Positions 6,547 to 12,002 of a stretch of DNA of 14,228 nucleotides are shown piece by piece. Location: positions 1-14,228 of the forward strand of contig JAZNYT010000021.1 of NCBI GenBank assembly GCA_045594565.1, given 5' to 3'. Made by a program: the position numbers and the translations under genes. Under the pieces are notes generated by a model that made no database searches, had not been told where the DNA came from, and saw only the letters and a program-made list of their open reading frames with translations. The DNA comes from RGIG6353 sp045594565. GTDB lineage: Bacteria > Bacillota > Clostridia > Oscillospirales > SIG627. How positions within the stretch are numbered: position 1 is the stretch's first letter; the number at the start of each line of letters is the position of its first letter.

Positions 6547-6605
6547 GAAATTAGCAGCTTAAAATCAAAAAACCGAAGGATTTTTTAGTTTTTTTGATTT
6601 ATAAT
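6533..6605 (+). promoter_or_regulatory. divergent control region: ATCAAAAAA repeats and GH4-operon -10 box
   Basis: ATCAAAAAA occurs at 6533-6541 and 6564-6572, exactly 31 bases apart (about three helical turns), and in inverted form (TTTTTTGAT) at 6590-6598. A perfect TATAAT lies at 6600-6605, but the position 17 bases upstream (AGGATT, 6577-6582) is a poor -35. A good -10 with a weak -35 next to spaced repeats is what an AraC-activated promoter looks like. These repeats are candidate binding sites of the neighbouring regulator. They are A-rich words, so chance is possible. Confidence 0.45.
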
Positions 6606-6636
6606 TGTTTTTAGTAAATACATTATGGAGGAAACT

Positions 6637-8028
6637 ATGAAATACACAGGCAAAAAGGTTGAAGGCTTAAAAATAGCATATATAGGAGGAGGCTCCAGGG
6701 GTTGGGCATGGGGTCTTATGAGCGACCTTGTTTCAAACGAGGATATGTCGGGAGAGGTTGCCCTTTACGATATCGACTTTGAGGCGGCATATCACAATGA
6801 GATAATAGGTAATATGTACAATTCGGCAGAGGGTGCAAAATCCCACTGGGACTACAAGGCGTTCCGTGATATAGGAGAGGCTCTGACAGGTGCAAATTTC
6901 GTTGTCATATCCATACTTCCCGGTACCTTCAAGGAAATGGAAAGTGACGTACACACCCCCGAAAAGTATGGCATCTACCAGTCTGTAGGCGATACCACAG
7001 GCCCCGGTGGCGTTATAAGAGCACTCCGTACAATCCCTATGTTCGAAGAAATAGCGCACAATATAGAAAAGTACTGTCCGGATGCATGGGTTATAAACTA
7101 CACAAATCCCATGACTATGTGTACGAGAGCTCTTTACCGTGCATTCCCGAAAATCAAAGCTTTCGGTTGCTGTCACGAGGTTTTCGGCACCGAAAAATTC
7201 CTTCTCAAGGTGCTTGAGGAAATGTATGGAATAACCGATGCAAAGCGTGAAGATCTGAAGGTGACGGTTACGGGACTCAATCATTTCACCTGGCTTACAA
7301 GCGCTACCTACCAGAATATTGATATATTTGAGGGATATAAGAAATTTATTGAAAAATACGGTGAAACAGGCTACACCAAGGGCAAGGACGACAACTGGCT
7401 AAACAGCTTCTTTGAATCAAGCGACAAGGTGAAAATGGACCTTTTCCGCCGTTACGGTTACATTGCGGCAGCCGGTGACAGACATCTTGCAGAAGACCTT
7501 GAAGGAAAGTGGTATCTTGAATCTCCCGAAAAGGTAAAGGAATGGGGCTTCGGTCTTACTCCCGTAAAGTGGAGAATAGAGAATCTTGAGTACAGATTGA
7601 AAAGAAGTGAAGACCTGAGAAGTGGAAAAGAGCCCATCAAGATAAACAATACGGGTGAGGAGGGAGTTATCCAGATGAGAGCCATTTTAGGACTCGGAGA
7701 TATCGTAACTAACGTAAACCTTCCGAATATCGGTCAGATACCCAATCTTCCAATGGGCGCTGTTGTTGAAACAAATGCACATTTCTCTGCAAACAAGGTT
7801 CAGCCTGTATGTGCAGGTGAGCTTCCCCGTGAGCTTTATCCTATCATTTCGAGAATATGTGGCGAGCAGGAGCTTGTAATTGAGGCGGCATTTGAGCGTG
7901 ACCTTGAAAAGGCATTCCTTGCTTTCTCGAACGACCCTCTCGTAACCATAAACACCAAGGACGCAAGAACGCTCTTCAATGAAATGATAGACAACACCAA
8001 AGAATACCTCAAAATGTACAACGTATAA
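6637..8028 (+). CDS. glycoside hydrolase family 4, probable alpha-galacturonidase/glucuronidase
   Basis: The product has 463 residues, normal for GH4. It carries the N-terminal NAD-binding loop YIGGGS (residues 15-20), GDTTGPGG at about 118-125, INYTNPM around Asn157, CCHEVFG with Cys179 and His180, and GLNHFTWL with His216. In GH4 the conserved Cys and His bind Mn2+, and catalysis runs by NAD+-dependent oxidation and elimination, in the cytoplasm. CHEVFG rather than the CHS/CHG of galactosidases or glucosidases recalls LplD-type alpha-galacturonidases, so a uronide substrate is my best guess. ATG 6637 is chosen because GGAGG (6627-6631) precedes it by 5 bases. The ATG at 6625 overlaps that site. 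It is the first gene of an operon with the esterase. Confidence 0.92.
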   Translation: MKYTGKKVEGLKIAYIGGGSRGWAWGLMSDLVSNEDMSGEVALYDIDFEAAYHNEIIGNMYNSAEGAKSHWDYKAFRDIGEALTGANFVVISILPGTFKEMESDVHTPEKYGIYQSVGDTTGPGGVIRALRTIPMFEEIAHNIEKYCPDAWVINYTNPMTMCTRALYRAFPKIKAFGCCHEVFGTEKFLLKVLEEMYGITDAKREDLKVTVTGLNHFTWLTSATYQNIDIFEGYKKFIEKYGETGYTKGKDDNWLNSFFESSDKVKMDLFRRYGYIAAAGDRHLAEDLEGKWYLESPEKVKEWGFGLTPVKWRIENLEYRLKRSEDLRSGKEPIKINNTGEEGVIQMRAILGLGDIVTNVNLPNIGQIPNLPMGAVVETNAHFSANKVQPVCAGELPRELYPIISRICGEQELVIEAAFERDLEKAFLAFSNDPLVTINTKDARTLFNEMIDNTKEYLKMYNV

Positions 8029-8039
8029 GGAGAGCCGTT

Positions 8040-9053
8040 ATGATAACACCCATGGAGCATAATCTAAAGCTTATATCACGCCGCATCCCCTCTATGAGAT
8101 ACGATGGTAAAGAGGATTTCTACGCTTGGCAAAAGCGAGCAAAGAAAAAGCTTCTGGAGCTTCTCGGAATGGACTCCTTTGAAAAATGTGACCCTTGCTT
8201 TACGATTGAATATGACAAAATCTGCGATACCTACCGTGAAATAAGATTTACCCTTCAAAGTGAGGAAGGCTACACCTTCCCCTCCGTTTTGAGAATTCCA
8301 CTTTCTAAAAAAGGCAAGGTGCCTGTCATCATTTGCTTACAGGGACATTCAAAGGGATTTCACATATCTCTCGGTCAACCAAAATATCCTGGTGACGAGG
8401 CTACTATTTCGGGCGGTGACAGAGATTTTGCCGTAAGAATAGTAAAGGAAGGCTATGCGGCACTTGCCATTGAGCAGAGAAACTTCGGTGAGTGCGGAGG
8501 AAACGAAAACGGTCCCGACTGCTACATATCCTCTATGACCGCAATACTCAACGGAAGAACTACTATCGGTGAAAGAGTATGGGACGTAATGTGTGCCATT
8601 GATGCTCTTGAAAACTTTGAAGACATAGACAGAGAACGCGTTTACTGTATGGGTAATTCGGGAGGAGGTACGGCGACCTTTTATGCCGCTGCCGTTGACA
8701 GCCGTATAAAGATGGCTATGCCCTCCTGTGCCGTTTGTACCTATAAGGACTCCATTGCCGCGATGAATCATTGCTCCTGCAATTTCATTCCCAATATTGC
8801 TCTTTATTTTGATATGGGTGATATTTCGGGAATCATCGCTCCCCGTCCTTTGATAATAGTCAACGGAAAGGAAGACCCCATCTTCCCCGAAAAGGGAGTT
8901 ATAGAAACCTATGAAATAACCAAAAAGCTTTACGAGGCAGCAGGAGCAAAAGATAATTGCGCTCTCGTTACAGGAATGGGCGGTCACCGCTTTTATGCCG
9001 ACGATGCTTTTCCTGTATTCAAAAAAATTGAAAAAAATTTAAAAAACTCTTGA
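8040..9053 (+). CDS. alpha/beta-hydrolase, acetyl-xylan-esterase-like
   Basis: The product has 337 residues with no signal peptide, so it is cytoplasmic. The nucleophile elbow is GNSGGG with Ser207. Asp279 (NGKEDPIFP) and His316 (GMGGHRFY) complete the triad. An N-terminal helical extension of about 70 residues precedes the fold, as in the bacterial Abhydrolase_7/CE7-like esterases. It probably removes acetyl or other acyl groups from imported oligosaccharides. AAGGAG overlaps the stop of the GH4 gene, and only 11 bases separate the two genes, so they are one operon. Together they suit turnover of acetylated, uronic-acid-bearing pieces of pectin or xylan. The stop codon TGA is part of the next promoter's TTGACA. 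No terminator follows before the next unit. Confidence 0.85.
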   Translation: MITPMEHNLKLISRRIPSMRYDGKEDFYAWQKRAKKKLLELLGMDSFEKCDPCFTIEYDKICDTYREIRFTLQSEEGYTFPSVLRIPLSKKGKVPVIICLQGHSKGFHISLGQPKYPGDEATISGGDRDFAVRIVKEGYAALAIEQRNFGECGGNENGPDCYISSMTAILNGRTTIGERVWDVMCAIDALENFEDIDRERVYCMGNSGGGTATFYAAAVDSRIKMAMPSCAVCTYKDSIAAMNHCSCNFIPNIALYFDMGDISGIIAPRPLIIVNGKEDPIFPEKGVIETYEITKKLYEAAGAKDNCALVTGMGGHRFYADDAFPVFKKIEKNLKNS

Positions 9054-9078
9054 CAAACGCCATTTTTGGTGTTATATT
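9050..9078 (+). promoter_or_regulatory. sigma-A promoter of the first T-box unit
   Basis: TTGACA at 9050-9055, a 17-base spacer, and TATATT at 9073-9078. The -35 box overlaps the stop codon of the esterase gene. The word TTGACAAACG recurs at the second T-box promoter. Confidence 0.85.
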
Positions 9079-9084
9079 GTATCC

Positions 9085-9358
9085 ATCAAAGTATTAAAGG
9101 CTATGACGAAGACGGTTTTGTAAGGTTGTTTTCAGAGAGTCGGCGTTTGGTGCGAGCCGACAGCAACAAGCAAAGTTTCCTATCACTTCCGAGCCGGAAC
9201 GCTGAAATAAAAGAGTAGGTGTTTCCCGTGATTGCTGCGTTAATGCATAGGAATTGATAGATTCCAAGAGTGGCAGTTTTACTGCAATTTGAGTGGTACC
9301 GCGAGTGATATTATCACCCGTCTCAAAGAAATTTGAGACGGGTGTTTATTTTTATTTT
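9085..9358 (+). ncRNA. T-box riboswitch leader 1 (specifier read as AUC, Ile)
   Basis: Stem I has the kink-turn strand GACGAAG (9105-9111) opposed by CTTCCGAGCC (9186-9195), an AG-rich bulge AGAGAG (9134-9139), and an apical loop GGTGCGA closed by TCGGC/GCCGA (9140-9144 with 9156-9160). The T-box core GAGTGGTACCGCG lies at 9291-9303. Its TGGT can pair with a tRNA 3' end ACCA, so a discriminator A is expected. The terminator is at 9315-9358. In canonical leaders the specifier plus one purine lie directly before the lower stem strand. Here that gives ATC at 9182-9184 followed by A, an isoleucine codon. The specifier loop is not a perfect consensus, so the amino acid is less sure than the class. 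Uncharged tRNA should promote antitermination and expression of the gene at 9374. Confidence 0.93.
9315..9358 (+). terminator. regulated intrinsic terminator of T-box leader 1
   Basis: A 13-bp perfect stem (9315-9327 with 9332-9344) around GAAA is followed by a T-rich tail. The left arm shares bases with the predicted antiterminator (CTC at 9322-9324 can pair with GAG at 9291-9293), the expected mutual exclusion. Confidence 0.92.
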
Positions 9359-9373
9359 AAGGAGGATTTTACT

Positions 9374-11638
9374 ATGTCAACAACTTCAAAAGAAAAGCTT
9401 ATGGAAGTAGCTCGCCGAATTCGCGAGATGCGTGAGATTTACGGCATAAGCATTGAAGAAATGGCAGCTAAAACCGAAGTTACTACCGAAGAATATCTTG
9501 ATTATGAAGCAGGAAAGAATGATTTTCCCTTCTCTTTTATTCATAAATGCGCTCTTGCATTTGATATTGATATGACCGATATCCTTGAGGGAAAAAGTGC
9601 AAAGCTTCGTTCATATACAGTTACACGTAAAGGCGAGGGACAGGATACGGCAAAGGAAAACGGAATTGAAATTCAAAGCCTTGCCCCCAAGTTCAAGGGC
9701 AAGATTGCCGAGCCGTATTGGGTAAAATACGAATACGATGAGTCTCTTCAGAACGCCCCCATAAATCTTGCAACACATTCGGGACAGGAGTTCGACTTCA
9801 TCATGAAGGGCAGACTTAAAATACAGGTGGGAGAGCACGTAGAGTACCTCAGCGAGGGCGACAGCATCTACTATAACAGCTCTACTCCTCACGGTATGGT
9901 TGCGGTTGACGGCGAGGACTGTCTCTTCGTTGCGGTAGTGCTTCCGGGTGAAGCTGAAAGTGAGCCTACTGTGAGAAAGACCATTTCTGCCTCAGCTCTG
10001 AAGGGCGGTCTCGTAAGCGACGCCTTTGTAAAAACAGTTGAGGATGAAAACGGAAGCCTCTTGAAGATTGACTTTGAAAACGAGGACAAGTTCAATTTTG
10101 CTTTCGATATCGTTGACGCCATTGCAAAGAAAAATCCCGAAAAGCTTGCTATGGTACATATCGACAAGAATAAGACTGAAAGATTTCTTACCTTTAATGA
10201 TATGAAGCGTAAGTCCAATCAGATAGCAAACTACTTCAAGTCGCTGGGCATCAAAAAAGGCGACAGAGTAATGCTGGTACTCAAACGTCATTACCAGTTC
10301 TGGTACGCTATTCTCGCACTTCATAAGCTTGGTGCAATAGCTATTCCCGCAACAAATCTTCTTGTTGCTCACGACTTTGAATACCGCTTCAATGCGGCAG
10401 GTGTTTCAGCAATTATCTGTACAGGCGACGGTAAGGTTGCAGAAGAAGTAGACCTTGCACAAAAGGACTGCCCTACCCTCAAAACAAAAATTATCGTTGG
10501 AAGAGAGCTTGAAGGATGGAAGAATTTCGATGAGGAATATCCTCTCTTCTCGGCTCACTTCTACCGTGACGAGAATACCGCCTGTGGTAACGACCCCATG
10601 CTCATGTTCTTTACATCAGGTACAACAGGATATCCTAAAATTGCAAGTCATTCCTATAAATATGCTCTCGGTCACTACATCACGGCAAAATACTGGCATA
10701 TGGTAGAGCCCGACGGACTTCACTTCACCATCTCTGAAACAGGCTGGGGTAAAGCTCTTTGGGGTAAACTTTACGGTCAGTGGCTTTGTGAGGGTGCGGT
10801 ATTTACCTATGACTTTGATAAATTCGATGCCGCAGACATTCTTCCCATGTTTGCAAAATACAATATAAAGACCTTCTGCGCTCCCCCCACTATGCTCCGT
10901 ATGATGATAAAGGAAGATTTATCGAAATACGACCTTTCATCTATCAAGCACATGACAACGGCTGGTGAAGCACTTAACCCCGAGGTTTATTATCAGTTCG
11001 AGAAGCTCACAGGGCTTCAGATAATGGAGGGCTTCGGTCAGACAGAGCTTACTCTTACTATTGCAAACCTTGTAGGTCAAAACCATAAGATAGGCTCTAT
11101 GGGTAAGCCCACCCCCCTTTACGACGTTGTAATCCTCGACCCCGACGGAAACCCTGTTCCCGACGGAGAAAACGGAGAAATCTGTGTAAAATACAGTGAC
11201 AAGGTACCCTGCGGACTTTTCCTCGGCTACTACGGAAACGAAGAAAAGACAAAGGAGGTTATGCATGACGGCTACTACCATACAGGTGACGTTGCATGGC
11301 GTGACGAGGACGGCTTCTTCTGGTACGTTGGACGTACAGACGACGTTATCAAGTCATCGGGCTACCGCATCGGTCCTTTTGAAATTGAAAGCGTCATCAT
11401 GGAGCTTCCCTACGTTCTTGAATGTGGCGTTTCGGCAGCACCAGACGAGGTAAGAGGACAGGTAGTTAAGGCTAGCATCGTTCTTGTAAAGGGTACTGAA
11501 CCCACAGAAGAACTGAAGAAAGAAATTCAGGAATACGTAAAGAAACACACCGCTCCCTACAAATACCCGAGAATAGTTGTGTTCCGCGATGAGCTTCCCA
11601 AAACAATCAGCGGAAAGATACAGAGAAATAAGCTTTGA
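9374..11638 (+). CDS. XRE helix-turn-helix / cupin / acyl-CoA synthetase fusion, copy 1
   Basis: The product has 754 residues and three parts. Residues 8-72 are an XRE-type helix-turn-helix (RIREMREIYGISIEEMAAKT). Residues 110-192 form a cupin with His135, Glu139 and His173. From about 240 on it is a complete ANL acyl-CoA synthetase: FTSGTTGYPK (413-422), GFGQTE (553-558), HTGDVAWRDEDGF with Asp639, GRTDD, and the catalytic Lys748 in the C-terminal tail. It should convert a carboxylic acid, ATP and CoA to acyl-CoA, AMP and PPi. The region after the P-loop resembles short/medium-chain or branched acid ligases (ACSM type). GGAGG at 9361-9365 fixes the ATG 9374. An upstream in-frame extension would read through the T-box. 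The HTH-cupin part may sense a ligand or autoregulate. Control is by the T-box leader. Confidence 0.93.
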   Translation: MSTTSKEKLMEVARRIREMREIYGISIEEMAAKTEVTTEEYLDYEAGKNDFPFSFIHKCALAFDIDMTDILEGKSAKLRSYTVTRKGEGQDTAKENGIEIQSLAPKFKGKIAEPYWVKYEYDESLQNAPINLATHSGQEFDFIMKGRLKIQVGEHVEYLSEGDSIYYNSSTPHGMVAVDGEDCLFVAVVLPGEAESEPTVRKTISASALKGGLVSDAFVKTVEDENGSLLKIDFENEDKFNFAFDIVDAIAKKNPEKLAMVHIDKNKTERFLTFNDMKRKSNQIANYFKSLGIKKGDRVMLVLKRHYQFWYAILALHKLGAIAIPATNLLVAHDFEYRFNAAGVSAIICTGDGKVAEEVDLAQKDCPTLKTKIIVGRELEGWKNFDEEYPLFSAHFYRDENTACGNDPMLMFFTSGTTGYPKIASHSYKYALGHYITAKYWHMVEPDGLHFTISETGWGKALWGKLYGQWLCEGAVFTYDFDKFDAADILPMFAKYNIKTFCAPPTMLRMMIKEDLSKYDLSSIKHMTTAGEALNPEVYYQFEKLTGLQIMEGFGQTELTLTIANLVGQNHKIGSMGKPTPLYDVVILDPDGNPVPDGENGEICVKYSDKVPCGLFLGYYGNEEKTKEVMHDGYYHTGDVAWRDEDGFFWYVGRTDDVIKSSGYRIGPFEIESVIMELPYVLECGVSAAPDEVRGQVVKASIVLVKGTEPTEELKKEIQEYVKKHTAPYKYPRIVVFRDELPKTISGKIQRNKL

Positions 11639-11670
11639 TAAATTGAGGGCTTAACCCTCAATTTATCAAA
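11634..11670. repeat. 16-bp perfect inverted repeat at gene end, hairpin without U tract
   Basis: 11634-11649 pairs perfectly with 11655-11670 around loop CTTAA and includes the TGA stop codon of the first synthetase gene. It is followed by AGAAATAC rather than T residues, so it does not look like a standard intrinsic terminator. It could protect the mRNA 3' end or act with a factor. It ends 8 bases before the next -35 box. Confidence 0.8.
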
Positions 11671-11678
11671 AGAAATAC

Positions 11679-11707
11679 TTGACAAACGAAGATATATATG
11701 ATATAAT
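11679..11707 (+). promoter_or_regulatory. consensus sigma-A promoter of the second T-box unit
   Basis: TTGACA at 11679-11684, a 17-base spacer, and TATAAT at 11702-11707, a perfect match. Start of transcription is expected near 11714. Confidence 0.92.
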
Positions 11708-11713
11708 CCTTGT

Positions 11714-11980
11714 ATTCAAGAAAAAGACTTTGACGAAGAGTTTATCAGACTTACCTTGCTAAGAGAAACGACGGTTGGTGCGAGTCGTAGAAGGCGTTTG
11801 ATATTTGTAGCTTCTGAGTCGGGAGGAAGAAAGGTTTCCAAGTAGACCCTCCCCGTGATTGCTGCGTTAATGCATAGGAATTGTTTGATTCCAAGAGTGG
11901 CGGATTTCCGCAACTTGAGTGGTACCGCGGGCATGATTTTTGCTCGTCTCAAGGATCATATCTTTGGGACGAGTTTTTTT
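11714..11980 (+). ncRNA. T-box riboswitch leader 2 (specifier read as GUA, Val)
   Basis: Stem I shows kink-turn strand GACGAAG (11732-11738) opposed by CTTCTGAGTC (11811-11820), an 8-bp upper helix (11743-11750 with 11796-11803), an AG-rich bulge near 11761-11767, and an apical GGTTGGTGCGA closed by ACGAC/GTCGT. The specifier loop is AGTT on one side and seven bases, TTTGTAG (11804-11810), on the other. By the canonical order (three loop bases, codon, purine) the codon is GTA, valine. The T-box core GAGTGGTACCGCGG is at 11917-11930, with TGGT fitting a discriminator A, as in the tRNA-Val of this window. The block at 11852-11883 is identical to 9225-9256 of leader 1. TTT (Phe) or TTG (Leu) are alternative readings. 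Confidence 0.93.
11943..11980 (+). terminator. regulated intrinsic terminator of T-box leader 2
   Basis: 13 pairs (11943-11955 with 11961-11973, two G-T wobbles, loop TCATA) are followed by seven T. The left arm begins inside the predicted antiterminator. Confidence 0.92.
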
Positions 11981-12002
11981 GTCCCTGTTTTCGGAGGTTA
12001 AA

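Noticed and set aside
6733..7284. Long minus-strand open frame opposite the GH4 gene
   Set aside because: It is the antisense shadow of a gene with full family motifs; the protein has no domain pattern.
8349..8987. Minus-strand open frame of 212 codons opposite the esterase
   Set aside because: Antisense shadow of a gene with an intact catalytic triad.
9293..9373. N-terminal extension of the first synthetase into the leader
   Set aside because: It would translate the T-box core and terminator stem; ATG 9374 has a proper GGAGG at 8 bases.
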